Source: Megachile rotundata (lineage: Eukaryota; Arthropoda; Insecta; Hymenoptera; Megachilidae). Taken from it: a stretch of DNA of 64,000 bases. This document shows positions 1 through 15,200 of this stretch, in pieces (the stretch's first letter is position 1; the number at the start of each line of letters is the position of its first letter). The notes below the pieces were generated by a model. It saw nothing but the letters and a program-made list of their open reading frames with translations. It made no database searches and was not told where the DNA came from. Both the position numbers and the translations under genes were made by a program. The stretch covers positions 62,001 through 126,000 of the forward strand of contig NW_027473504.1 of assembly GCF_050947335.1 (NCBI RefSeq), in the 5' to 3' direction.

Positions 1-83
1 TTATTAGCCATATTATGCTTATATTATCGGTAGAACGACAATTACTATACTTATTACTGTTATTACTATCAATCTAACTCATA
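1..83 (+). repeat. Reference monomer used for phase numbering
   Basis: This copy defines positions 1-83 of the monomer. In order it holds TTATTAGCC (1-9), an ATATTATGC box (10-18), a variable segment (19-25), ATCG with a following dyad usually reading ATCGAT (26-31; this copy reads ATCGGT), AGAACGAC (32-39), AATTACTATAC (40-50), a C/T-rich AT segment TTATTACT followed by imperfect TTA units (51-69), and CAATCTAACTCATA (70-83). Positions 80-8 and 9-20 form an imperfect 12-bp direct repeat (CATATTATTAGC then CATATTATGCTT, 8 of 12 matching). This suggests the monomer itself grew from shorter repeats, which is an inference. Most copies carry ClaI (ATCGAT) and MboI (GATC) sites at 25-31. Confidence 0.9.
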
Positions 84-812
84 TTATTAGCCATATTATG
101 CTTATATTATCGACAGAACGACAATTACTATACTTATTACTGTTATTACTATCAATCTGACTCATATTATTAGCCACATTATGCTTAAATGATCGATAGA
201 ACGACAATTACTATTCTTATTACTCGAATTATTATCAATCTAACTCATATTATTAGCCATATTATGCTTATATGATCGATAGAACGAGAATTACTATACT
301 CACTACTCTTATTATTATCAATCTAATTCATATTCTTAACCATATTATGCTTATATTATCGATAGAACGACAATTACTATACTTATTACTTTTATTATTA
401 TCAATCCAACTCATATTATTAGCCATATTATGCTTAAATGATCGATAGAACTACAATTACTATACTCGTTACTCTTATTATTATCAATCTAATCCATATT
501 ATTAGCCATATTATGCTTATATGATCGATAGAACGAGAATTACTATACTCACTACTCTTAGTATTATCAATCTAACTCATATTATTAGCCATATTATGCT
601 TATATTATCGATAGAACGACAGTTACTATACTTATTACACTCACTGTTATCAATGTAACTCATATTATTAACCATATTATGCAAATTTGATCGGTAGAAC
701 GACAATCACTATACTTATTACTCTTATTATTATCAACCTAACTCATATTATTAGCCATATTATGCTTATATGATCGATAGAACGACAATTACTATACTCA
801 TTACTCTTATTG

Positions 813-2609
813 TTATGAATCTAACTCATATTATTAACCATATTATGCAGATATGATCGATAGAACTACAATTACTATACTCATTACTCTTATTATTATC
901 AATCTAACTCATATTATTAGCCATATTATGCTTAAATGATCGATAGAACGACAATTACTATTCTTATTACTCGAATTATTATCAATCTAACTCATATTAT
1001 TAGCCATATTATGCTTATATGATCGATAGAACGACAATTACTACACTTATTACTCTTATTATTATGAATCTAACTCATATTATTAACCATATTATGCAGA
1101 TATGATCGATAGAATTACAATTACTATACTCATTACTCTTATTACTATCAATCTGACTCATATTATTAAGCCATATTATGCTTAAATGATCGATAGAACG
1201 ACAATTACTATTCTTATTACTCGAATTATTATCAATCTAACTCATATTGTTAGCCATATTATGCTTATATGATCGATAGAACGACAATTACTACACTTAT
1301 TACTCTTATTATTATGAATCTAACTCATATTATTAACCATATTATGCAGATATGATCGATAGAACGACAATTACTATACTTATTACTCTTATTATTATCA
1401 ATCTAATCCATATTATTAGCCATATTATGCTTATATGATCGATAGAACGAGAATTACTATACTCACTACTCTTAGTATTATCAATCTAACTCATATTATT
1501 AGCCATATTATGCTTATATTATCGACAGAGCGACAATTACTATACTTATTACTGTTATTACTATCAATCTAACTCATATTATTAGCCATATTATGCTTAA
1601 ATGATCGATAGAACGACAATTACTACACTTATTACTCTTATTATTATGAATCTAACTCATATTATTAACCATATTATGCAGATATGATCGATAGAACTAC
1701 AATTACTATACTCATTACTCTTATTATTATGAATCTAACTCATATTATTAACCATATTATGCAGATATGATCGATAGAACTACAATTACTATACTCATTA
1801 CTCTTATTATTATCAATCTAACTCATATTATTAGCCATATTATGCTTAAATGATCGATAGAACGACAATTACTATTCTTATTACTCGAATTATTATCAAT
1901 CTAACTCATATTATTAGCCATATTATGCTTATATGATCGATAGAACGACAATTACTACACTTATTACTCTTATTATTATGAATCTAACTCATATTATTAA
2001 CCATATTATGCAGATATGATCGATAGAATTACAATTACTATACTCATTACTCTTATTACTATCAATCTGACTCATATTATTAGCCATATTATGCTTAAAT
2101 GATCGATAGAACGACAATTACTATTCTTATTACTCGAATTATTATCAATCTAACTCATATTATTAGCCATATTATGCTTATATGATCGATAGAACGACAA
2201 TTACTACACTTATTACTCTTATTATTATGAATCTAACTCATATTATTAACCATATTATGCAGATATGATCGATAGAACGACAATTACTATACTTATTACT
2301 CTTATTATTATCAATCTAATCCATATTATTAGCCATATTATGCTTATATGATCGATAGAACGAGAATTACTATACTCACTACTCTTAGTATTATCAATCT
2401 AACTCATATTATTAGCCATATTATGCTTATATTATCGACAGAGCGACAATTACTATACTTATTACTGTTATTACTATCAATCTAACTCATATTATTAGCC
2501 ATATTATGCTTAAATGATCGATAGAACGACAATTACTACACTTATTACTCTTATTATTATGAATCTAACTCATATTATTAACCATATTATGCAGATATGA
2601 TCGATAGAA
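813..2609 (+). repeat. 11-monomer (913 bp) higher-order tandem duplication
   Basis: Bases 813-1696 recur at 1727-2609, about 884 bp. I saw only one substitution (near 1249, ATTGTTAG against ATTATTAG) and one extra A in the first copy (near 1169, TTATTAAGCC). The offset is 914 before that insertion and 913 (11 x 83) after it. Rare markers are shared, such as the TCGACAGAGCGAC monomer at about 1521 and 2434. The two units are adjacent, so this is a recent tandem duplication of eleven monomers. The flanks on both sides diverge abruptly to other haplotypes. Confidence 0.88.
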
Positions 2610-5600
2610 TTACAATTACTATACTTATTACTCTTATTATTATCAATCTAACTCTTATTATTAGCCATATTATGCTCATAATATCGATAGAACGACAATT
2701 ACTATACTTATTACTCTTATTATTATCAATCTAACTCATATTATTAACCATATTATGCAGATATGATCGATAGAACTACAATTACTATACTCATTACTCT
2801 TATTATTATCAATCTAACTCATATTATTAGCCATATTATGCTTAAGTGATCGATAGAACGACAATTACTATACTTATTACTCTTATTATTATCAATCTAA
2901 CTCTTATTATTAGCCATATTATGCTTATAATATCGATAGAACGACAATTACTATACTTATTACTCTTATTATTATCAATCTAATTCATATTATTAACCAT
3001 ATTATGCTAATATGATGGATAGAACGACAATTACTATACTTATTACACTCACTGTTATCAATCTAACTCATATTATTAACCATATTGTGCAGATATGATC
3101 GATAGCACGACATTTACTATACACATTACTCTTACTATTATCAATCTAACTCATATTATTAGCCATATTATGCTTCTATGATCGATAGAACGAGAATTAC
3201 TATACTCACTACTCTTAGTATTATCAATCTAACTCATATTATTAGCCATATTATGCTTATATTATCGATAGAACGACAATTACTATACTTATTACACTCA
3301 CTGTTATCAATCTAACTCATATTATTAACCATATTATGCAAATTTGATCGGTAGAACGACAATCACTATACTTATTACTCTTATTATTATCAATCTAACT
3401 CATATTATTAGCCATATTATGCTTATATGATCGATAGAACGAGAATTACTATACTCACTACTCTTAATATTATCATCTAATTCTTATTATTAGCCATATT
3501 ATGCTTATAATATCGATAGAACGCCAACTACTATACTTATTACTGTTATTATTATCAATCTAACTCATATTACTAGCCATATTAAGCTTAAATGATCGAT
3601 AGAACTACAATTACTGTACTCATTACTCTTATTATTATCAATCTAACTCATATTATTAGATATATTATGGTTATATGATCGATAGAACGACAATTACTAT
3701 ACTCATTACTCTTATTATTATCAATCTAACTCATATTATTAGCCATATTATGCTTATATGATCGATAGAACGAGAATTACTACACTCACTACTCTGAGTA
3801 TTATCAATCTAACTCATATTATTAGCCATATTATGCTTATATTATCGATAGAACGACAATTACTATACTTATTACTGTTATTACTATCAATCTAACTCAT
3901 ATTATTAGCCATATTATGCTTAAATGATCGATAGAACGACAATTACTATACTTATTACTCTTATTATTATCATTCTAACTCATATTATTAGCCATATTAT
4001 GCTTATATGATCGATAGAACTACAATTACTATTCTTATTACTCGAATTATTATCAATCTAACTCATATTATTAGCCATATTATGCTTATATGATCGATAG
4101 AACGACAATTACTGCACTTATTACTCTTATTATTATGAATCTAAATCATATTATTAACCATATTATGCAGATATGATCGATAGAACGACAATTACTATAC
4201 TTATTACTCTTATTATTATCAATCTAACTCATATTATTAGCCATATTATGCTTATATGATCGATAGAACGACAATTACTATACTTATTACTCTTATTATT
4301 ATAAATCTAACTCATATTATTAGCCATATTATGCTTCTATGATCGATAGAACGAGAATTACTATACTCACTACTCTTATTATTATCAATCTAATTCATAT
4401 TATTAACCATATTATGCTTATATTATCGATAGAACGACAATTACTATACTTATTACTTTTATTATTATCAATCCAACTCATATTATTAGCCATATTATGC
4501 TTAAATGATCGATAGAACTACAATTACTATACTCGTTACTCTTATTATTATCAATCTAATCCATATTATTAGCCATATTATGCTTATATGATCGATAGAA
4601 CGAGAATTACTATACTCACTACTCTTAGTATTATCAATCTAACTCATATTATTAGCCATATTATGCTTATATTATCGATAGAACGACAGTTACTATACTT
4701 ATTACACTCACTGTTATCAATGCAACTCATATTATTAACCATATTATGCAGATATGATCGATAGAATTACAATTACTATACTTATTACTCTTATTATTAT
4801 CAATCTAACTCTTATTATTAGCCATATTATGCTTCTATGATCGATAGAACGACAATTACTATACTTATTACTCTTATTATTATGAATCTAACTCATATTA
4901 TTAACCATATTATGCAGATATGATCGATAGAATTACAATTACTATACTTATTACTCTTATTATTATCAATCTAACTCTTATTATTAGCCATATTATGCTT
5001 ATAATATCGATAGAACGACAATTACTATACTTATTACTCTTATTATTATCAATCTAACTCATATTATTAACCATATTATGCAGATATGATCGATAGAACT
5101 ACAATTACTATACTCATTACTCTTATTATTATCAATCTAACTCATATTATTAGCCATATTATGCTTATATTATCGATAGAACGACAATTACTATACTTAT
5201 TACACTCACTGTTATCAATCTAACTCATATTATTAACCATATTATGCAAATTTGATCGGTAGAACGACAATCACTATACTTATTACTCTTATTATTATCA
5301 ATCTAACTCATATTATTAGCCATATTATGCTTATATGATCGATAGAACGAGAATTACTATACTCACTACTCTTAATATTATCAATCTAACTCTTATTATT
5401 AGCCATATTATGCTTATAATATCGATAGAACGACAATTACTACACTTATTACTGTTATTATTATCAATCTAACTCATATTATTAGCCATATTATGCTTAA
5501 ATGATCGATAGAACTACAATTACTATACTCATTACTCTTATTATTATCAATCTAACCCATATTATTAGCTATATTATGCTAATATGATCGACAGAACGAC

Positions 5601-6457
5601 AATGACTATACATATTACACTCACTGTTATCAATCTAACTCATATTATTAACCATATTATGCAGATATGATCGATAGAACTACAATTACTATACTCATTA
5701 CTCTTATTATTATCAATCTAACTCTTATTATTAGCCATATTATGCTTATAATATCGATAGAACGCCAATCACTATACTTATTACTGTTATTATTATCAAT
5801 CTAACTCATATTACTAGCCATATTAAGCTTAAATGATCGATAGAACTACAATTACTATACTCATTACTCTTATTATTATCAATCTAATCCATATTATTAG
5901 CCATATTATGCTTATATGATCGATAGAACGAGAATTACTATACTCACTACTCTTAGTATTATCAATCTAACTCATATTATTAGCCATATTATGCTTATAT
6001 TATCGATAGAACGACAATTACTATACTTATTACACTCACTGTTATCAATCTAACTCATATTATTAACCATATTATGCAAATTTGATCGGTAGAACGACAA
6101 TCACTATACTTATTACTCTTATTATTATCAATCTAACTCATATTATTAGCCATATTATGCTTATATGATCGATAGAACGAGAAATTACTATACTCACTAC
6201 TCTTAATATTATCAACCTAACTCTTATTATTAGCCATATTATGCTTATAATATCGATAGAACGACAATTACTATACTTATTACTGTTATTATTATCAATC
6301 TAACTCATATTATTAGCCATATTATGCTTAAATGATCGATAGAACTACAATTACTATACTCATTACTCTTATTATTATCAATCTAACCCATATTATTAGC
6401 TATATTATGCTAATATGATCGATAGAACGACAATTACTATACATATTACACTCACTG

Positions 6458-9400
6458 TTATCAATCTAACTCATATTATTAACCATATTATGCAGATATG
6501 ATCGATAGAACTACAATTACTATACTCATTACTCTTATTATTATCAATATAACTCATATTATTAGCCATATTATGCTTATATGATCGATAGAACGAGAAT
6601 TACTATACTCACTACTCTTAATATTATCAATCTAACTCTTATTATTAGCCATATTATGCTTATAATATCGATAGAACGACAATTACTATACTTATTACTG
6701 TTATTACTATCAATCTAACTCATATTATTAGCCATATTATGCTTAAATGATCGATAGAACGACAATTACTATTCTTATTACTCTTATTATTATCAATCTA
6801 ACTCATATTATTAGCCATATTATGCTTATATGATCGATAGAACGACAATTACTACACTTATTACTCTTATTATTATGAATCTAACTCATATTATTAACCA
6901 TATTATGCAGATATGATCGATAGAACTACAATTACTATACTCATTACTCTTATTATTATCAATCTAATCCATATTATTAGCCATATTATGCTTATATGAT
7001 CGATAGAACGAGAATTACTATACTCACTACTCTTAATATTATCAATCTAACTCTTATTATTAGCCATATTATGCTTATAATATCGATAGAACGACAATTA
7101 CTATACTTATTACTGTTATTACTATCAATCTAACTCATTTTATTAGCCATATTATGCTTAAATGATCGATAGAACGACAATTACTATTCTTATTACTCTT
7201 ATTATTATCAATCTAACTCATATTATAAGCCATATTATGCTTATATGATCGATAGAACGACAATTACTACACGTATTACTCTTATTATTATGAATCTAAC
7301 TCATATTATTAACCATATTATGCAGATATGATCGATAGAACTACAATTACTATACTCATTACTCTTATTATTATCAATCTAATCGATATTATTAGCCATA
7401 TTATGCTTATATGATCGATAGAACGAGAATTACTATACTCACTACTCTTAGTATTATCAATCTAACTCATATTATTAGCCATATTATGCTTATATTATCG
7501 ATAGAACGACAGTTACTATACTTATTACACTCACTGTTATCAATCTAACTCATATTATTAACCATATTATGCAAATTTGATCGGTAGAACGACAATCTCT
7601 ATACTTATTACTCTTATTATTATCAACCTAACTCATATTATTAGCCATATTATGCTTATATGATCGATAGAACGACAATTACTATACTTATTACTCTTAT
7701 TATTATGAATCTAACTCATATTATTAACCATATTATGCAGATATGATCGATAGAACTACAATTACTATACTTATTACTCTTATTATTATCAATCTAACTC
7801 ATATTATTAGCCATATTATGCTTATATGATCGATAGAACGAGAATTACTATACTCACTACTCTTAATATTATCAATCTAACTCTTATTATTAGCCATATT
7901 ATGCTTATAATATCGATAGAGCGACAATTACTATACTTATTACTGTTACTATTATCAATCTAACTCATATTATTAGCCATATTATGCTTAAATGATCGAT
8001 AGAACGACAATTACTATTCTTATTACTCGAATTATTATCAATCTAACTCATATTATTAGCCATATTATGCTTATATGATCGACAGAACGACAATTACCAC
8101 ACTTATTACTCTTATTATTATGAATCTAACTCATATTATTAACCATATTATGCAGATATGATCGATAGAATTACAATTACTATACTTATTACTCTTATTA
8201 TTATCAATCTAACTCTTATTATTAGCCATATTATGCTTATAATATCGATAGAACGACAATTACTATACTTATTACTCTTATTATTATCAATCTAACTCAT
8301 ATTATTAACCATATTATGCAGATATGATCGATAGAACTACAATTACTATACTCATTGCTCTTATTATTATCAATCTAACTCATATTATTAGCCATATTAT
8401 GCTTCTATGATCGATAGAACGACAATTACTATACTTATTACTCTTATTATTATGAATCTAACGCATATTATTAACCATATTATGCAGATATGATCGATAG
8501 AACGACAATTACTACACTTATTACTCTTATTATTATGAATCTAAATCATATTATTAACCATATTATGCAGATATGATCGATAGAACGACAATTACTATAC
8601 TTATTACTCTTATTATTATCAATCTAACTCATATTATTAGCCATATTATGCTTATATGATCGATAGAACTACAATTACTATACTCATTACTCTTATTATT
8701 ATCAATCTAAATCATATTATTAACCATATTATGCAGATATGATCGATAGAACGACAATTACTATACTTATTACTCTTATTATTATCAATCTAACTCATAT
8801 TATTAGCCATATTATGCTTATATGATCGATAGAACTACAATTACTATACTCATTACTCTTATTATTATCAATCTAACTCATATTATTAACCATATTATGC
8901 AGATATGATCGATAGAACTACAATTACTATACTCATTACTCTTATTATTATCAATATAACTCATATTATTAGCCATATTATGCTTATATGATCGATAGAA
9001 CGAGAATTACTATACTCACTACTCTTAATATTATCAATCTAACTCTTATTATTAGCCATATTATGCTTATAATATCGATAGAACGACAATTACTATACTT
9101 ATTACTGATATTACTATCAATCTAACTCATATTATTAGCCATATTATGCTTAAATGATCGATAGAACGACAATTACTATTCTTATTACTCTTATTATTAT
9201 CAATCTAACTCATATTATTAGCCATATTATGCTTATATGATCGATAGAACGACAATTACTACACTTATTACTCTTATTATTATGAATCTAACTCATATTA
9301 TTAACCATATTATGCAGATATGATCGATAGAACTACAATTACTATACTCATTACTCTTATTATTATCAATCTAATCCATATTATTAGCCATATTATGCTT

Positions 9401-10827
9401 ATATGATCGATAGAACGAGAATTACTATACTCACTACTCTTAATATTATCAATCTAACTCTTATTATTAGCCATATTATGCTTATAATATCGATAGAACG
9501 ACAATTACTATACTTATTACTGTTATTACTATCAATCTAACTCATATTATTAGCCATATTATGCTTAAATGATCGATAGAACGACAATTACTATTCTTAT
9601 TACTCTTATTATTATCAATCTAACTCATATTATTAGCCATATTATGCTTATATGATCGATAGAACGACAATTACTACACGTATTACTCTTATTATTATGA
9701 ATCTAACTCATATTATTAACCATATTATGCAGATATGATCGATAGAACTACAATTACTATACTCATTACTCTTATTATTATCAATCTAATCCATATTATT
9801 AGCCATATTATGCTTATATGATCGATAGAACGAGAATTACTATACTCACTACTCTTAGTATTATCAATCTAACTCATATTATTAGCCATATTATGCTTAT
9901 ATTATCGATAGAACGACAGTTACTATACTTATTACACTCACTGTTATCAATCTAACTCATATTATTAACCATATTATGCAAATTTGATCGGTAGAACGAC
10001 AATCTCTATACTTATTACTCTTATTATTATCAACCTAACTCATATTATTAGCCATATTATGCTTATATGATCGATAGAACGACAATTACTATACTTATTA
10101 CTCTTATTATTATGAATCTAACTCATATTATTAACCATATTATGCAGATATGATCGATAGAACTACAATTACTATACTTATTACTCTTATTATTATCAAT
10201 CTAACTCATATTATTAGCCATATTATGCTTATATGATCGATAGAACGAGAATTACTATACTCACTACTCTTAATATTATCAATCTAACTCTTATTATTAG
10301 CCATATTATGCTTATAATATCGATAGAACGACAATTACTATACTTATTACTGTTATTATTATCAATCTAACTCATATTATTAGCCATATTATGCTTAAAT
10401 GATCGATAGAACGACAATTACTATTCTTATTACTCGAATTATTATCAATCTAACTCATATTATTAGCCATATTATGCTTATATGATCGACAGAACGACAA
10501 TTACCACACTTATTACTCTTATTATTATGAATCTAACTCATATTATTAACCATATTATGCAGATATGATCGATAGAATTACAATTACTATACTTATTACT
10601 CTTATTATTATCAATCTAACTCTTATTATTAGCCATATTATGCTTATAATATCGATAGAACGACAATTACTATACATATTACTCTTATTATTATCAATCT
10701 AACTCATATTATTAACCATATTATGCAGATATGATCGATAGAACTACAATTACTATACTCATTGCTCTTATTATTATCAATCTAACTCATATTATTAGCC
10801 ATATTATGCTTCTATGATCGATAGAAC
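6458..10827 (+). repeat. 29-monomer-offset (2407 bp) duplication, two copies of about 1.96 kb
   Basis: Bases 6458-8420 match 8865-10827 with a constant offset of 2407 bp (29 x 83). Shared rare markers are CAATATAAC (6545 and 8952), CAATCTCTATAC (about 7597 and 10004) and TTACCACAC after GATCGACAG (8081 and 10488). I counted about seven substitutions, for example AACTCATTT for AACTCATAT near 7138 and AATCGATATT for AATCCATATT near 7384, so identity is above 99%. Between the copies lie about 444 bp of other haplotypes. A third partial relative begins near 11193, where CAATATAAC recurs 27 monomers later. Confidence 0.85.
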
Positions 10828-12272
10828 TACAATTACTATACTCATTACTCTTATTATTATCAATCTAACTCATATTATTAGCCATATTATGCTTATATGA
10901 TCGATAGAACTACAATTACTATACTCATTACTCTTATTATTATCAATCTAAATCATATTATTAACCATATTATGCAGATATGATCGATAGAACGACAATT
11001 ACTATACTTATTACTCTTATTATTATCAATCTAACTCATATTATTAGCCATATTATGCTTATATGATCGATAGAACTACAATTACTATACTCATTACTCT
11101 TATTATTATCAATCTAACTCATATTATTAACCATATTATGCAGATATGATCGATAGAACTACAATTACTATACTCATTACTCTTATTATTATCAATATAA
11201 CTCATATTATTAGCCATATTATGCTTATATGATCGATAGAACGAGAATTACTATACTCACTACTCTTAATATTAACAATCTAACTCTTATTATTAGCCAT
11301 ATTGTGCTTATAATATCGATAGAACGACAATTACTATACTTATTACTGTTATTATTATCAATCTAACTCATATTATTAGCCATATTATGCTTAAATGATC
11401 GATAGAACGACAAATACTATACTTATTACTCTTATTATTATCAATCTAATTCATATTATTAACCATATTATGCTAATATGATGGATAGAACGACAATTAC
11501 TATACTTATTACACTCACTGTTATCAATCTAACTCATATTATTAACCATATTGTGCAGATATGATCGATAGCACGACATTTACTATACACATTACTCTTA
11601 CTATTATCAATCTAACTCATATTATTAACCATATTACGCAGATATGATCGATAGCACGACATTTACTATACTTACTACTCTTATTATTATCAATCTAACT
11701 CATATTATTAGCCATATTATGCTTAAATGATCGATAGAACGACAATTACTATACTTATTACTCTTATTATTATGAATCTAACTCATATTATTAGCCATAT
11801 TATGCTTATATGAGCAATAGAACTACAATTACTATACTTATTACTCTTATTATTATCAATCTAACTCATATTATTAACCATATTATGCAGATATGATCGA
11901 TAGAACTACAATTACTATACTCATTACTCTTATTATTATCAATCTAACTCATATTATTAGCCATATTATGCTTCTATGATCGATAGAACGAGAATTACTA
12001 TACTCACTACTCTTAGTATTATCAATCTAACTCATATTATTAGCCATATTATGCTTATATTATCGATAGAACGACAATTACTATACTTATTACACTCACT
12101 GTTATCAATCTAACTCATATTATTAACCATATTATGCAAATTTGATCGGTAGAACGGCAATCACTATACTTATTACTCTTATTATTATCAACCTAACTCA
12201 TATTATTAGCCATATTATGCTTATATGATCGATAGAACGACAATTACTATACTTATTACTCTTATTATTATG

Positions 12273-15200
12273 AATCTAACTCATATTATTAACCATATTA
12301 TGCAGATATGATCGATAGAACTACAATTACTATACTTATTACTCTTATTATTATCAATCTAACTCATATTATTAGCCATATTATGCTTATATGATCGATA
12401 GAACGAGAATTACTATACTCACTACTCTTAATATTATCAATCTAACTCTTATTATTAGCCATATTATGCTTATAATATCGATAGAACGACAATTACTATA
12501 CTTATTACTGTTATTATTATCAATCTAACTCATATTATTAGCCATATTATGCTTAAATGATCGATAGAACGACAATTACTATTCTTATTACTCGAATTAT
12601 TATCAATCTAACTCATATTATTAGCCATATTATGCTTATATGATCGATAGAACGACAATTACTACACTTATTGCTCTTATTATTATCAATCTAACTCATA
12701 TTATTAGCCATATTATGCTTCTATGATCGATAGAACGACAATTACTATACTTATTACTCTTATTATTATGAATCTAACTCATATTATTAACCATATTATG
12801 CAGATATGATCGATAGAACTACAATTACTATACTCATTACTCTTATTATTATAAATCTAATCCATATTATTAGCCATATTATGCTTATATGATCGATAGA
12901 ACGAGAATTACTATACTCACTACTCTTAGTATTATCAATCTAACTCATATTATTAGCCATATTATGCTTATATTATCGATAGAACGACAATTACTATACT
13001 TATTACACTCACTGTTATCAATCTAACTCATATTATTAACCATATTATGCAAATTTGATCGGTAGAACGACAATCACTATACTTATTACTCTTATTATTA
13101 TCAACCTAACTCATATTATTAGCCATATTATGCTTATATGATCGATAGAACGACAATTACTATACTTATTACTCTTATTATTATGAATCTAACTCATATT
13201 ATTAACCATATTATGCAGATATGATCGATAGAACTACAATTACTATACTTATTACTCTTATTATTATCAATCTAACTCATATTATTAGCCATATTATGCT
13301 TATATGATCGATAGAACGAGAATTACTATACTCACTACTCTTAATATTATCAATCTAACTCTTATTATTAGCCATATTATGCTTATAATATCGATAGAAC
13401 GACAATTACTATACTTATTACTGTTATTATTATCAATCTAACTCATATTATTAGCCATATTATGCTTAAATGATCGATAGAACGACAATTACTATTCTTA
13501 TTACTCGAATTATTATCAATCTAACTCATATTATTAGCCATATTATGCTTATATGATCGATAGAACGACAATTACTACACTTATTGCTCTTATTATTATG
13601 AATCTAACTCATATTATTGACCATATTATGCAGATATGATCGATAGAATTACAATTACTATACTTATTACTCTTATTATTATCAATCTAACTCTTATTAT
13701 TAGCCATATTATGCTTATAATATCGATAGAACGACAATTACTATACTTATTACTCTTATTATTATCAATCTAACTCATATTATTCACCATATTATGCAGA
13801 TATGATCGATAGAACTACAATTACTATACTCATTACTCTTATTATTATCAATCTAACTCATATTATTAGCCATATTATGCTTCTATGATCGATAGAACGA
13901 CAATTACTATACTTATTACTCTTATTATTATGAATCTAACGCATATTATTAACCTTATTATGCAGATATGATCGATAGAACGACAATTACTACACTTATT
14001 ACTCTTATTATTATGAATCTAAATCATATTATTAACCATATTATGCAGATATGATCGATAGAACGACAATTACTATACTTATTACTCTTATTATTATCAA
14101 TCTAACTCATATTATTAGCCATATTATGCTTATATGATCGATAGAACTACAATTACTATACTCATTACTCTTATTATTATCAATCTAACTCATATTATTA
14201 GCCATATTATGCTTCTATGATCGATAGAACGAGAATTACTATACTCACTACTCTTAGTATTATCAATCAAACTCATATTATTAGCCATATTATGCTTATA
14301 TTATCGATAGAACGACAATTACTATACCTATTACTCTTATTATTATAAATCTAACTCATATTATTAGCCATATTATGCTTATATGATCGATAGAACGACA
14401 AATACTATACTTATTACTCTTATTATTATCAATCTAATTCATATTATTAACCATATTATGCTAATATGATGGATAGAACGACAATTACTATACTTATTAC
14501 ACTCACTGTTATCAATCTAACTCATATTATTAACCATATTGTGCAGATATGATCGATAGCACGACATTTACTATACACATTACTCTTACTATTATCAATC
14601 TAACTCATATTATTAACCATATTACGCAGATATGATCGATAGCACGACATTTACTATACTTACTACTCTTATTATTATCAATCTAACTCATATTATTAGC
14701 CATATTATGCTTAAATGATCGATAGAACGACAATTACTATACTTATTACTCTTATTATTATGAATCTAACTCATATTATTAACCATATTATGCAGATATG
14801 ATCGATAGAACTACAATTACTATACTTATTACTCTTATTATTATCAATCTAACTCATATTATTAGCCATATTATGCTTATATGATCGATAGAACGAGAAT
14901 TACTATACTCACTACTCTTAATATTATCAATCTAACTCTTATTATTAGCCATATTATGCTTATAATATCGATAGAACGACAATTACTATACTTATTACTG
15001 TTATTATTATCAATCTAACTCATATTATTAGCCATATTATGCTTAAATGATCGATAGAACGACAATTACTATTCTTATTACTCGAATTATTATCAATCTA
15101 ACTCATATTATTAGCCATATTATGCTTATATGATCGATAGAACGACAATTACTACACTTATTGCTCTTATTATTATGAATCTAACTCATATTATTGACCA

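Noticed and set aside
3580..3600. HindIII-like AAGCTT variant (near 3587 and 5824) as a possible element border
   Set aside because: It is a single T-to-A change in ATTATGCTT, giving ATTAAGCTT in two related monomers. The flanks continue as ordinary satellite.
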